64,000 nt of DNA from Lunularia cruciata (Eukaryota > Streptophyta > Marchantiopsida > Lunulariales > Lunulariaceae). Location: positions 188,501-252,500 of the forward strand of contig OX419761.1 in the NCBI GenBank assembly GCA_948567375.1, written 5' to 3'. Below, piece after piece: positions 13,601-24,773 of this stretch (position 1 is its first letter; each line of letters begins with the position of its first letter). The notes beneath the pieces were generated by a model, which was not told the DNA's origin, ran no database searches, and worked only from the letters and a program-made list of their open reading frames with translations. Made by a program: the position numbers and the translations under genes.

Positions 13601-14430
13601 ATGTGGCTCCCTGCTCCAAGCCTGCCTCCTTCCTGAGTACGAGTCTCCAATCCGACTCTGTCCAGCGAGCCGCATTTCCTCTCTTCCCTTCTTCCTTGGG
13701 TCCATCGAGACAATTACTCTTGATGATTTCTGTCATGAATCCTGGAAAACTTACGTTCTAGTTCTAGGCCAGAAATGTGATCCAAAGTTTGCTCAAGACT
13801 TTGATCCTTGCTACTACATCTAATCTCCGAATTGCATGATTTCTCACTGCAAATTCGGAGTTCTTCTTTCCTCCTCCCATCTCTTCTGCTTTCTCACTTT
13901 CTCTCGATTTCACTCTCACGACTTCTCCCTTGCGCACTAACACGAGCCCAACTCTATTTCCCTTTCCCTGATCACCTGCAAGACGACTCCTCAACGGTGA
14001 AGGAAAATTGCTCGACATTTTGTCGTTGCAGTTTCGATTTTTATAGAGATGCACTTCTTTGTCTTCCGTCACTTTGAGTTTCTACCAAGAAATCACACCT
14101 CCGGCATGCACCTGTCACTGTCAATCAACCTTTGCGCGTATGAGCCGCCAGTTTTGAAACGGCCCCTTCTTGAATTTCTCGCCCCGACAAAAGGTTGTTA
14201 GACTGCCTTTGCCTTGGGTTGAGCTCCCCTCAATCCGAAGACAGTTTACTTTGTATTGTATGCTGACAGGGCATTTCCGAGTACTTTGCCTTATGACCCG
14301 AAGTCACTTTACTTTGGGTTTCAACCCGAAGACTCTTTTCTTCGCCTTCTTTGGCCATACAGGCGCAATCCGACTTCTCTATACACTTCTTCTCCTTTAT
14401 TCTGAAAAAAACAAAAATGTGGGCACCACA
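10654..14430 (-). mobile_element. Unclassified 3.8-kb insertion with TG...CA ends
   Basis: The segment interrupts the Chromo-2 left LTR; the intact right LTR shows the empty site. It begins TGTGACAACCCGG and ends GGGCACCACA, with a likely 5-bp duplication CTGGT/TTGGT at 10649-10653 and 14431-14435 (one mismatch). I could not find long direct or inverted terminal repeats. It carries one minus-strand coiled-coil frame and no RT, integrase or transposase I recognise, so it must move with another element's proteins if it still moves. It might be a large non-autonomous LTR derivative or a DNA element. Confidence 0.75.
11520..13562 (-). pseudogene. Acidic coiled-coil protein of the 3.8-kb element, two in-frame stops
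   Basis: Three open stretches on the minus strand (13562-12558, 12551-12144 and 12140-11520) lie in one reading frame, separated by single stops at 12558-12560 and 12144-12146. Together they would be about 680 residues. The first 150 residues are a globular region (HKLFAGEPINWARCFHGR near residue 51). It vaguely recalls the N-terminal domain of gag-like plant transposon proteins, but I am not sure. A Lys-rich then Glu/Asp/Ser-rich segment follows. The last 340 residues are dominated by Glu, Lys, Arg and Leu heptads, a long coiled coil. Gag-like or structural function is a guess. The + strand frames opposite it are antisense shadows. Confidence 0.6.
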
Positions 14431-15110
14431 TTGGTCAAAATAGATCAGATAGAAGTATCACAAAAGGGTACTTCTACTAATAGGGTAGAAAATTGAAATA
14501 GATTTGAAAACCTTAGAACCAATAGCTAGACATATGATTTGAAGGTGAGAATTGGGTTGGTAACATCTGGAAGGATGTTACACAGGATGGACTGAATAGA
14601 TCAAAAAGAGGTTTCACCAAAAGGGGACTTCTACTAATAGAGTTAGAACCAAAATATGCCTGAAATCTTTGAAGGCAATTTTGGAGGCCTAAACGGATGA
14701 ATTAGGCCTTGAAAATGTGCAGATGCTCCCACTCTTATGCAAGAAAGGCTGGCCTTCCCTCCCCCTGATTTGTCTTGTCGAGAGCTTTCCAACGGTACCT
14801 CACCCACGTGATTATGAGATTCCTACAAGAAGATTCCCTAAAAGATTCCCTCTGGTCAAAGCTTGTTTGACCAACCAGATAGGACCAGGACCGGCATGTC
14901 ACCCATCCAAGTAAGTTATCCAAGGGTGGAGCTTGCTAACATGTCACCTATCTATGTACCTAATCCTATGGTGGAGGTTCATTGGAGAAGATCCGCTTTG
15001 CCTATATAATAAAGAGAAGGTGCTCCTTTGAGGCATTGGAGTTTGAGTGTGAAAGTGTGTGTTTCTCATGGTGTGTTTCTCTTCAGGTCTCCTATCCTTG
15101 GAGTATTACA
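14431..15110 (+). repeat. Chromo-2 5' LTR, second part
   Basis: It resumes the LTR interrupted at 10653; 14431-14435 is the duplicated target of the nested insertion. It ends GTATTACA. From 14640 onward it is nearly identical to 20550-21019. A TATATAA motif near 15003 could be the core promoter. Confidence 0.9.
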
Positions 15111-15111
15111 A

Positions 15112-15123
15112 TGGTATCAGAGC
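15112..15123 (+). promoter_or_regulatory. Chromo-2 primer binding site (initiator Met tRNA)
   Basis: TGGTATCAGAGC starts two bases after the 5' LTR end. This is the standard plant primer site complementary to the 3' end of initiator methionine tRNA. Confidence 0.9.
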
Positions 15124-15668
15124 AGGTGTTGTCCAAGAGAGCGGATCAACCCTCTTGGAAGAACATGGGCTACTAAGACTGAGTAATATTGAGGAGATAC
15201 ATTCTGGTGTAATTGGTAGATTAGGAGGATAGAATGGATGCTCCGGGAGGACAATATCCAATGCCTTGCTTTCCATTCTTGAGATTCAACACGAGCAAAT
15301 GAGAGTGTATTTGGTTTTTCACTTTGGAGCAGAGTTCATGGATATAGTAATGAATTCACCAAACCTAGTGATTTTGCCTGCAGTGATTTACGAGAGAGAG
15401 GGTGATTTGACAATTTACATTATTTTGTGATGGATTTGAATATCCCAAATCCTTTCCCTTTTAACACTCAAGTAGAAATTTGTTATGTAGTGAGACCAAA
15501 AGTGATGTTTAGGGATTTTATGGTCAGGAATTTTGGTGAGGAATATTATCAACGAGTGGTAGCTTCTGAGGTCCCAATGGTAGTTCCAACAGTTTGTGCA
15601 CCCTCCAGAGTGATCATATTAACTCTCTATTGAAGTTTAGGGTATAGCAATAGAGTGTTATAGGAACC

Positions 15669-16740
15669 ATGGATCCGCAGTTGCACGAGTTGGTGCAAGG
15701 AATGCAGGGGATGTTGAACAAATTTTGAGAGATTAAGATGACCATGGAGGCATTACAAAGTCAAGTGGAGACCCTCAAGAATGATCAAGCAATGCAAGAA
15801 GAAGAGCCGTCTCAAAATCCAATACCTGCAACTGAAGTACTTGGAGAGGCACCCGTGCCTACAAACCCTATCAATGATGAAGCCACATTACTACTCCGGA
15901 TGAAGAAGACCAGCAACATCGAGCCTTACAAGGGGCAGCGTACGATGGGAGTAGTGGAGAATTGGATCTCAAAAATGAATTGATATTTTTGGTTGTTCTC
16001 AACAAAGATCACCAAGCATGCTGCATGCGTGTTTGCATGTGGGTACTTGACCGATAAAGCCTTCACATGGTACAACGCTTGGGAATGATCCATGTTGGCC
16101 GAGAGAAGGGAGGTCACATGGACAGCAATGCAAGAAGGATTGCTAAAGAATTTCCAATTGGTGGATTCTGTGTAGATGGCTCGGATCCGACTATGGGGAT
16201 TGAAACAAAAGAACAACATGCAAGAGTATGTGGAGGCATTTCTAGATCTACAAGTTGCAAAAACCGACATGAGTCCAGCAGAGGCTCTCAACAATTTTAA
16301 ACGAGGGTTGAAGGAGCGGATTTGCCAAGAAGTCATGGTACAAAATCCTCGCATGATATTTGAAGCCATTGCTTGTGTGCAAAGAATAGCAAGAGCATTA
16401 GGTGGAGGTGAAGGAGTACTTCCACCTCAACATTATCGGGCAGAAATGCCACCCATGGGTGGACCAGTACCGATGGAATTGGGCAACCTTTGGTTTCAAG
16501 ACCGAGGAGCACAACTGCTTCAAGGAGAACGGGGACAGGTAGAAGAATGGAGAGATGGAGTCTCACAAGGAGAAGGAACTCAAGGAGAACAACGCCATTG
16601 TTACAATTATGGTCGTATTGCCCATATATCTACCAACTGTCGTGCTCAACTTCCCAGAGGCCCTTGACCTTCATACATGTGATCTTTGAACATGGAGAGA
16701 CGCATTGAAGAGGAGGAGGTGAAAATCACTTCAGAAAACA
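15669..16740 (+). pseudogene. Chromo-2 gag, broken
   Basis: Starts at ATG 15669. The first part (residues 1-105) carries a short coiled coil and is broken by a TGA near 15727 and another near 15981. The second part (16176-16667) has the retrotransposon gag core, with MQEYVEAFLDLQ and FKRGLKERI, followed by a knuckle read as CYNYGRIAHISTNC in which the second Cys is Tyr. The protein would form the particle and bind element RNA. With these breaks it cannot do so unaided. Confidence 0.8.
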
Positions 16741-16940
16741 AAGATCGCTAGTAAATGTACCTCGCGGCCTTGAAGTGATAGTCAATATGGGGCTTTACAA
16801 GGAGGTGTAATTTTAGAAACTATCTTGATTTTATGATCTACTCTCCTTCTTGGTGGTAATCGTATTGGCTCAATAAGGAAGCAGAAAGCAAGGGGAGGAA
16901 GAAGACAAGCACACAAAGGTACTGAAAGGCAACCTCACAA

Positions 16941-17216
16941 TTGATGGTAGTGAATGGGGTCCTAAAAGGCAATCAAGTGAGAGTGTTAATAGATCCCGGA
17001 GCCACAAAGAATTTCATGTCTTGCTCCATTGCAATAAGATTGGGAATGGATCTAGAGAGAGATGAGAGTGAAGAAGTAGAGTTACCTAACGGACAAACAA
17101 AGAGGATTGAATCATTATCCAGGTGGGTAACACTCTCTGTAGGAAAATGTCAAGAAGCAATTGAGTGGCAAGTGATACAATTAGCTCATTATAATGCAAT
17201 CTTAGGTATGCCATAG
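16941..17216 (+). pseudogene. Chromo-2 aspartic protease
   Basis: An open stretch of 91 residues with the retropepsin layout: LIDPGATKNFMS (active site, with Pro where Ser of DSG/DTG is expected), and ILGMP near the end for the flap-following strand. It would cut the polyprotein. The active-site substitution and the stop at 17214 indicate loss of function. Confidence 0.75.
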
Positions 17217-17426
17217 ATAGAGCATTACAACACTATGGTAGATTGGAGGAAGAAAGTAATGAGAACACCCCAATGGTCGATCATTGGGGTTAAAGAAAAA
17301 TCACATAAGCAAGAATTGCCTCTCTATGTCATAAGGACAACAACTATCTGTAAGATTGATAGGTGTTTCATGGGCCTAATAAGAGAAGTCTAAAGTGCAC
17401 AACTCAAGGGACAAATTCCTGAGAAA

Positions 17427-18810
17427 TTGAAGGATGTCGTAAATGAGTTACAAGATGTCTTTCTTGATGATCTACCCTCAAGATTACCACCAAAAAGGAG
17501 AGTAGATCATAAAATTGAGACACTTTCGGGAAGACACCTCCCTGTAAGGCCCCATATCGCCTATCACCTCATGAGTTGGAGGAGTGCAAGAATCAAATTG
17601 AGGATATGCTGCAAAAAGGGTTCATCCAACCCAATGTATCACCATATGGGGCTCCGGTCTTGTTTGTGAAGAAGAAAGACGGTACAATGCACATGTGCAT
17701 TGACTATTGAAGTCTCAATCAGCAAACAATGAAGAACAAATACCCCCCACCTTGCATGGATGATCTATTTGATCAACTCAATGGAGCAAGACACTTCACC
17801 AAACTAGATTTGCAGAGCTGTTACAATTAAATGCAAATTGCAGAGGAGGATGTATACAAGACTACCTTTTGAACCAGGTATGGCCACTTTGAGTATCTCG
17901 TGATACCTTTTGGTCTCACCAACGCACCTACCACTTTCATGAGTCTAGTGAATGACATATTTCATCCATATTTGGATAAATCTATCATTGTCTTCCTGGA
18001 TGACATCTTAGTATACAATAGCATGATGACTAAACACAAAAAACATCTACAAGAAGTCCTCCAAATTCTAAGATAGAATCAATTGTATGCCAAAATCTCA
18101 AAGTGTGAGTTTGGCAAGTCTGAAGTAGACTACTTGGGGCATAGAGTAACTGCAAAGGGTATTCAAGTATGGATAGATAAAATAGAGGTCATTCAAAAAT
18201 GGAATGCCCTAGAAGATCATACTCAACTCAAGAGCTTCTTGGGTTTGATGGGATTCTATCGTCGATTTGTCAAGGACTTCTCCAAGGTTGCATAGCCTTT
18301 AACAACACTTCTTGGCAAGGAGAAGAAGTGGACATGGAGAATTGCACAAGAGTTGGCCTTTCAAGAATTGAAAGGCCAACCTTGCTACATGCACCAATCT
18401 TGAAGTGGTATGACCCAAAACGTCCAATCAAGTTGGCTACAGATGCATTAGGCATAGCAATTAGAGCAATCCTACAACAAGAGTGACATGACGGATGACA
18501 TCCCATTGCATATTTTTCTCAAAAGTTGTTACCGGTAGAGCGCAACTACCACACCATAGAACGAGAAGAGTTGGCCATCATCTTGGCAATTAAGCATTGG
18601 AAGCACTATCTGGGCGAGAAGGCATCTGTGGTAGAGACACACCACAAACGTCTAGTCTACCTCAAGACGCAAAAGGATCTATCTCATCGCCAGATTCGAT
18701 GGGCAGAGTGGCAACAATGCTTCAACATGACAATCACCTATGTTGAAGTAAGAAGCAACTTGCAGATGCATTCACCTTATGCCAATGGCAAACAACTTGG
18801 TGGTAGAGGT
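17427..18810 (+). pseudogene. Chromo-2 reverse transcriptase and RNase H, broken
   Basis: RT landmarks in order are [15 protein letters not shown] near 17668, FTKLDL near 17795, [10 protein letters not shown] near 17905, the YxDD box as FLDDILVY near 17993, and the connection LGLMGFYRRFVKDF near 18240. RNase H landmarks are ERNYHTIEREELA near 18540 and the HRQIRWAEW block near 18690. At least five in-frame stops (for example after CIDY and within the DLQSCYN region) break it. Many are explained by C-to-T or G-to-A changes. Confidence 0.8.
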
Positions 18811-20250
18811 TCAGATTAACCCTAAATTTTGGCTAGAGATTCTAGCAGCTACAAAAACTGATCCACAGATTGTAGAAGGATCAATCACCCAAGGACTCAC
18901 ATTTCGTGATGGCAAATTATGGATTCCAAATGTCCCAAAATTGCGCACCACCATTCTAGCAAAATGTCATGATTCGGCCATTGCAGGTTATGTTGGAGTG
19001 GACAAGACCTTGGATGCAATCCATCGCCATTACTATTGGCCCAAGATGAGCAACAATGTGATGGACTACGTGTGCAATTGCTTACTTTTTCAACAAAACA
19101 AAGCTTCTAATCAAGCTCTTGCAAGGCTCTTGCAACCTCTCCCCACTCCTACACAACATTGGGAGCAGGTGTGTATGGATCTCGTCTGTGAATTACTCAA
19201 GACCACATCAGGATTTGACTCTATCATGGTCTTTATGGACCGGCTCAGCAAAATGATTCATGTACGCCCTACCACTAAGGAGATGACCGCTCCACAACTT
19301 GCTCAATTATACTTAGATGCAATCTTGTCTTACCATGGCTTGTCTTGAGTACTCATCACCAATAAGGGTACTCAATTCACCAGTTTGTTTTGGCGCACCC
19401 TCTTTGGTTTCTTCAAAACCAAGTTGGCCATGTCCATAGCTTACCACCTTCAAACAGCTGGACAAATAGAGTGGGCTAATTGTACTATTGAAGACATGTT
19501 ACGCGGCTTTACCTTAGAAGAGCAAGAGAAGTGGGACATCCTCCTCCCATGGTGGAATTTTCTTACAACAATTCAGTGAATGCATCCACCCAAGTCACTC
19601 CGTTCTTCCTCATGTATGGTGAGCATCCTTTCACATCTTCCAGCTTGATGAAGATCAGTCCGGTAGCTACCAAGGTCGATGCAGTCAACACATTTGTTTC
19701 TAGAATCCAACAAGGGGTGGAGAGCGCTAAGCACAAATTATAAATTGCACAAAATTGCCAGAAGCAGTATGTTGATGCACACCGTAGGCACATGGAGTTC
19801 AATGTTGGGGATCAGGTGTGGCTATCAATGACCAACCTCAAATTAATGGGACCTTGAAAGCTCAGACCTTGTTTTATTGGGCCTTTCTCAATTCTCTGTC
19901 GAGTCAGCGCTGTGGCCTATCACCTTGAGCTACCACCACACATGAAGATCCATCCAATGTTCCATGTTTCCCTACTATGTTGATATGCTCCCCGATTAGG
20001 CTTGGGTCATTCCACACAAGACATTTGACCTTGTCAAACACTCGTTGATGGCAATGAGGAATATGAAGTGGAGCGTATTCTCCAAAAATGCATGTGTGGT
20101 ACTTGTCATCCACGGGTGGATTATCTTATCCAGTGGAAAGGTTAGCCCCTCTATGAAGCAACATGGGAACCCGCTGCCAATTTGACACATGCACCGGTGT
20201 TGGTGCAAGCATTTGAGCAACAGTTGCACAATGAGGACGTTGCGTCTTAA
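18779..20250 (+). pseudogene. Chromo-2 integrase with chromodomain, broken
   Basis: The zinc-binding region (CHDSAIAGYVGVDKTL, then CNCLLFQQNK) is followed by the catalytic core. The first Asp is in VCMDLVCELL; the second is Asn in ITNKGTQF; a Glu follows in GQIEWANCTIEDML. Near 20053-20190 a chromodomain is readable: EYEVERIL, then YLIQWKG, a stop in place of a codon, then YEATWEPAANL. In chromoviruses this domain directs integration to chromatin with modified histones. The Asp-to-Asn change and stops mean it is inactive. Confidence 0.8.
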
Positions 20251-20262
20251 AAGGAGGGAGGT
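20251..20262 (+). promoter_or_regulatory. Chromo-2 polypurine tract
   Basis: AAGGAGGGAGG immediately precedes the 3' LTR. It would prime plus-strand DNA synthesis. Confidence 0.8.
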
Positions 20263-20263
20263 T

Positions 20264-21019
20264 TGTAATACCAAGAGCTAACCATATGATCTAGATGTGA
20301 AATTTGGTTTGGTAACATCTGGAATGATTTTATACATGCTGGTCAAAATAGATCAGATAGAAGTATCACCAAAAGGGTACTTCTACAAATAGGGCAAAAA
20401 ACCAAAATAGATTTGAAAACCTTAGAACCAATAGCTAGACATATGATTTGAAGGTGAGAATTGGGTTGGTAATATCTAGAAGGATGTTACACAGGATGGA
20501 CTGAATAGATCAAAAAGAGGTTTCACCAAAAGGGGACTTCTACTAATAGAGTTAGAACCAAAATATGCTTGAAATCTTTGAAGGCAATTTTGGAGGCCTA
20601 AACGGATGAATTAGGCCTTGAAAATGTGCAGATGCTCCCACTCTTATGCAAGAAAGGCTGGCCTTCCCTCCCCCTGATTTGTCTTGTCGAGAGCTTTCCA
20701 ACGGTACCTCACCCACGTGATTATGAGATTCCTACAAGAAGATTCCCTAAAAGATTCCCTCTGGTCAAAGCTTGTTTGACCAACCAGATAGGACCAGGAC
20801 CGGCATGTCACCCATCCAAGTAAGTTATCCAAGGGTGGAGCTTGCTAACATGTCACCTATCTATGTACCTAATCCTATGGTGGAGGTTCATTGGAGAAGA
20901 TCCGCTTTGCCTATATAATAAAGAGAAGGTGCTCCTTTGAGGCATTGGAGTTTGAGTGTGAAAGTGTGTGTTTCTCATGGTGTGTTTCTCTTCAGGTCTC
21001 CTATCCTTGGAGTATTACA
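20264..21019 (+). repeat. Chromo-2 3' LTR, intact
   Basis: A 756-bp LTR, TGTAATACC to GTATTACA. It differs from the left copy at about ten positions by eye and shows the uninterrupted insertion site of the 3.8-kb element. Confidence 0.92.
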
Positions 21020-21023
21020 AGTC

Positions 21024-22900
21024 CTTCTCCAACAACTCTGTAAGTGTTATTTGCAACTCCTCCAACTCCTTTGGTGAGAGCCAATAGATCGGTCTACTCA
21101 TTGGAGCACTCCGTGGCAATAGCTTGATCTTGAAGGGCATACCTCAATCGGAGGGTAATCCCTTTGGCAGATCATCCAGAAACACGTCTGCAAACTCTTG
21201 AACTATCCAATCAACCATTGCTTGATGAGGCTCTTGGCCCTCCTTTGATTGTTCTTGTGCAATCTGCTTGATCTACACCGTGAATATAGACTTATCTTCT
21301 TCCAAAGCTTGCTCTACGGTTGCTTTACTAACTAACTTCCCTTCCAGGGACTCATCTCTCTTCTAAGCTTGCTCCATGGTTGCCTTCTTGGCAAACTTCC
21401 CATCTTGGGACTCCACTCCCTTCAAGGTTCACTCTATGGCTACCTTCTCAACAAACTTCCCATCTTGGGATTGAATATTATTAGGTGTCTTACTTAGAGG
21501 TGCCAAACAACCTAATTGGAAATTCCTACCTTGGTGTTGTACTTGAATTTGGCATCGGGTCCAATCAAATTGAACCTTATGACGTTCAAGGTAAGGTAGA
21601 CCCAAAATGATATCATAGTGTAGAGGTGCCACTACAAACCTCATATACTCCAAATACTCCTTCTTAATCTTGAAGGTAACATGATGCAAGGTGCAAAATG
21701 CAGAACCCTTTCTACCATCTACCATCATCAAACTACTTCCAATCACTAGCTTGATAAGAGTATCCAATTCCTTTGCTACTTGCATAGACATGCAATTTTT
21801 TAAACTTCCAGAGCAACCAAAATCCTACAATCCTGATTAGATATTGTACCTTGCAAGTGAAGCAAACTTGTAGGCCCATTAGAACTAATCAAGCTCCTAG
21901 TAGGCGGCTCAAAATCTCCTATTAGAATTCTTCATTTCCTTGATCCTTCGGTTCCACAATCTATATCTGGGCAACTTGTCGAGGTCACCCGTTCCTAAAT
22001 GGACATTCAAGAATGCGTTGTACAACTTGGTGACAATAAAAACAACCTCCATTTTGTTGCAATCTTTCTCTATCTACTGCACCAAGTAGCCTTTGTTGGA
22101 TAGCATCAATCTCTATTGGTGATGGTTCTTCCACCCGTGCATATTGTATTGGTAAGCTTGGTCAAGACCAGGTTGTCGTAACCAAGGAATCAAAGCGCTC
22201 AGCCAATTGCATGGCTTCTTCTATGTTTTGTGGTTCTTGCATGGTCACCTCCAATTTGGTTTGTGACTTCAATCCCCACACAAATCAATCTAGAACTTCT
22301 CCTTCTTATATATATAGAATTTGCATGATGATGTTCCAAAATTGTGTGATGTAGCCTCTTACTAAGCCAATCTACTTCAACTCTGCCAATTTATCTCGTG
22401 CGGCTTGGGTGGCATTTATAGTTTGAAATCAACCAAGTATTGCATCCTTGAATTCTGTCCATGTCAAGATTAGTGCAACAATCTATCGTTTAGCTTGCTC
22501 CACTCGGAATCGCCACCACAATTTTGCCACACCATCCAATTGGCTAGAAGCCAAGAGAATCCGTTTCTGTTCATCTTGAAGATTGGTGGCTTTGAAGTAA
22601 TGTTTGCAATCAAACAGAAAATTCTCCATTATGCCCGGAAGATTCTTGCCTTCAAACACCTTGGGTTTTAGAAATCAAATACAATCTGCTCCATCTTGGA
22701 CTAGCGCTCTCTCTATATGTTCTTGTTGTTGTTGGCCTCGTTCATCCAACAACAACATCTAACATCCGGTATTGCCGCCTTAGCTACTACTCTATCCTAC
22801 TACTCCCAATTTATCTAATTGATTAACACATAGATATAGCACGTCCACCTTTCTCCATAAGTGACAACCGGAAGTATCAAGGGTTCCTCAGACACGGTGA
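21024..22900 (-). pseudogene. Chromo-1 gag and protease, broken
   Basis: Minus-strand remnant between the 5' LTR of Chromo-1 and Chromo-2. A 120-residue open stretch at 21791-21429 is the protease, with YDIILGLPYLERH near its middle; the active-site triad lies in the decayed part upstream. Gag is scattered over 22900-21840, with a knuckle readable near 22055-22005 (CFYC then LECPF). Frameshifts and stops are frequent. Confidence 0.65.
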
Positions 22901-23037
22901 TCATATGTAGAAAATCCTGCCCAAAGCATGAGGTGATGAATTTAATGAAGCGGTGCTTGGGTAATATCTAGATATGAAAATCCCAATGGTTTGGCGGAAG
23001 TGGATTTTGTGGTCCATAAATTCCACTATCCCATTCT

Positions 23038-23050
23038 TGCTCAAATACCA
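23038..23050 (-). promoter_or_regulatory. Chromo-1 primer binding site
   Basis: On the minus strand it reads TGGTATTTGAGCA, a two-mismatch version of the initiator-Met tRNA site, next to the 5' LTR end. Confidence 0.7.
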
Positions 23051-23051
23051 A

Positions 23052-23463
23052 TGTACAAGACCAAGACCAAGAAGAGAAATAGGAGAATGAAAACTCACAT
23101 TGGGACACTTGAATGTGGGAAAACTCAGAATGCCTAGCATGAGCTTTGGCTTTGGTATTTATAGGTAGCATACAAGGCCCTTGAGAAGCTTCTCAAGAAG
23201 CTTCCTCAAGCCACTTTCTTAGAGTGCAAGCCAAATTAACTAGGGAGCTTCTCAAGAAGCTTCCTTCTAGAAGCCGCCTACTTGGCATGCAAGCTAAGCT
23301 AGTTAGAAGCTTCTAGAAGCTACTTACTTTATATGCAAGCTTAGCTAACCGGGAAGCTTCCCAAGAAGCTTCCTAGATACTTCTAGAATATTCTAGGCTA
23401 ATTTGTCTTATGTGCTACTTTGTAAGTCCAACTAACTTTGTCACTAAACTCCATATTGTTATA
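23052..23463 (-). repeat. Chromo-1 5' LTR
   Basis: Partner of 7499-7852. It is longer by extra copies of the internal repeat around 23180-23350. It ends ATTGTTATA (CA changed to TA), directly followed by the GTTCT duplication. Confidence 0.85.
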
Positions 23464-23468
23464 GTTCT

Positions 23469-24610
23469 ACATAGTACCATCATATATGGAGAGCTCATTA
23501 TCCAAAATTAGCTTGGTCATCCACGTGATAGCTTAGGCCATTGTGATAGTAGTAGTGTCATATGATGTGCTAGTTGGTAGAGTAGTATTATATCCCACGG
23601 GTTTCAATGTTGACTATTGGGAGGAGATAGCCTCCTATAGACCAAGTTGGAAGTTAGGTATGTTGCCTACTTGTACACTTTAGTAGTGGTAGTCTTGGTT
23701 CACTATAGTCAAGGATCATGGCATAATTTTTAGCTTTTAGTGGTTCTATTACTTGGCCTAGTGATTTATTGGAGAGGAATGCCCATGCAAAGGATACTTT
23801 AGTACCAAAGGAGATAACTTGGACTTGGAGTACAAGTGAGATTGGTTCCATCCACCTTGGATGTTACATTATGGAGTTCTAAGGAGACATTACATCAACA
23901 TGTGGATCATTGGTGTAACAAACGTATAGTGTAGCCTTTGTATCACCAAGAGACCAATGCGAGGATGAGCCTCTGGAGTCTATTACCTTGGAGTCTATCA
24001 CCTTTGGATACTACACTCACTCCTTGGTAGTATCCAATAGAAGGAGTATGTTTATTGGAGTTGTTTGGTGGGATAAGCATTGGACTAGCTATGGTATCAT
24101 AAGTAGGTATAAAAGTATATAGAGGTACTTGTATGTGGAGAGAGATGAGATTGCTAAGCGAGTCTCTCTATATCATGTAACACACTTGGCTTATTGGTAT
24201 CTTGAGTTATTTACCCATGTCAACAGTCAAGGGTTACCAAAATCCCTACCAAGATTTGGAGAGACATGGTCATATTTATTTGGTGATTTTTATGGCCATG
24301 TTAGGAACATACTTGTGCTGGCCAAGGTTAGGGTCTTTAGAATCTCCATTTTGGTTTTTTTTGGGAGATATTATGTATACTATGTATATGGGAGTGAGAG
24401 ATGTTATATATCATGTATATATGTTATGGGAGATATTTTATATATTATGTATGACATCTCCAAGTTCATCTATCCATTTCTCCAATCTACATTTAGGAGA
24501 ATATCCCTTTGATGGGTGATTTTTATACCTAGGTGGTGGTAAGTACACATCAAGTCTATTCTTGGATAGGATCTAACATTTTGTTGGATGTATCCAAAGT
24601 GGAATCATAG
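23469..24610 (+). pseudogene. MT-1 end of protease and N-terminal half of methyltransferase
   Basis: Continuation of MT-1 after Chromo-1. It aligns with 43440-42340 of MT-3. The methyltransferase SAM-binding motif I is recognisable near 24048-24095 (LLELFGG, then GLA). Motif IV near 24290 still shows the ATGGCCATGT core but has lost one base, and the Gln codon after the catalytic Cys is TAG. The ENV motif VI appears as ENIP near 24494. A run at 24360-24460 holds extra copies of a GGGAGAT...TATATAT unit absent from MT-3. The alignment stops at 24610, inside motif VIII, where a second large insertion begins. Confidence 0.75.
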
Positions 24611-24773
24611 TGTTATACTTTGCCTTTCTCTATCTAGGAAGACACTAGGTGCCTAGCTATGGAGTTTATAGATTAGAAGTTTTGTGTATATTCATCACTA
24701 CTAGCTTGAGCACATTTTTTGGAACCTTTTACTCTTGCTTCTAATAATCCTTCTATTGGGTTGGAGACTAGCG

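Larger units (their letters stand above)
10574..21019 (+). mobile_element. Chromo-2: Ty3/gypsy chromovirus inserted in Chromo-1 RT
   Basis: A plus-strand LTR retrotransposon with nearly identical LTRs (10574-10653 plus 14436-15110; and 20264-21019), TG...CA ends and a 4-bp duplication AGTC at 10570-10573 and 21020-21023. It has a clear initiator-Met tRNA primer site and a polypurine tract. Its left LTR is interrupted by a 3.8-kb element. Its LTRs differ at only about ten positions, so it is one of the youngest insertions, although all its coding regions carry stops. Confidence 0.9.
7499..23463 (-). mobile_element. Chromo-1: Ty3/gypsy chromovirus, interrupted by Chromo-2
   Basis: A minus-strand LTR retrotransposon bounded by LTRs at 7499-7852 (3') and 23052-23463 (5'), with 5-bp target duplication GTTCT at 7494-7498 and 23464-23468. 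Ends are TG...CA on the left copy and TG...TA on the right. The internal part is split at 10573/21020 by Chromo-2; without that insert it is about 5.5 kb. Order from right to left: gag with one knuckle, protease, RT, RNase H, integrase, chromodomain. All frames carry stops. It sits inside the MT-1 protease, so it is younger than MT-1 and older than Chromo-2. Confidence 0.85.

Noticed and set aside
11593-13823. Several + strand Ser/Leu-rich frames
   Set aside because: Antisense shadows of the acidic coiled-coil frame on the minus strand.
14717-14914. A 65-codon frame repeated exactly at 20626-20823
   Set aside because: The identity reflects duplicated LTR sequence, not a conserved gene.
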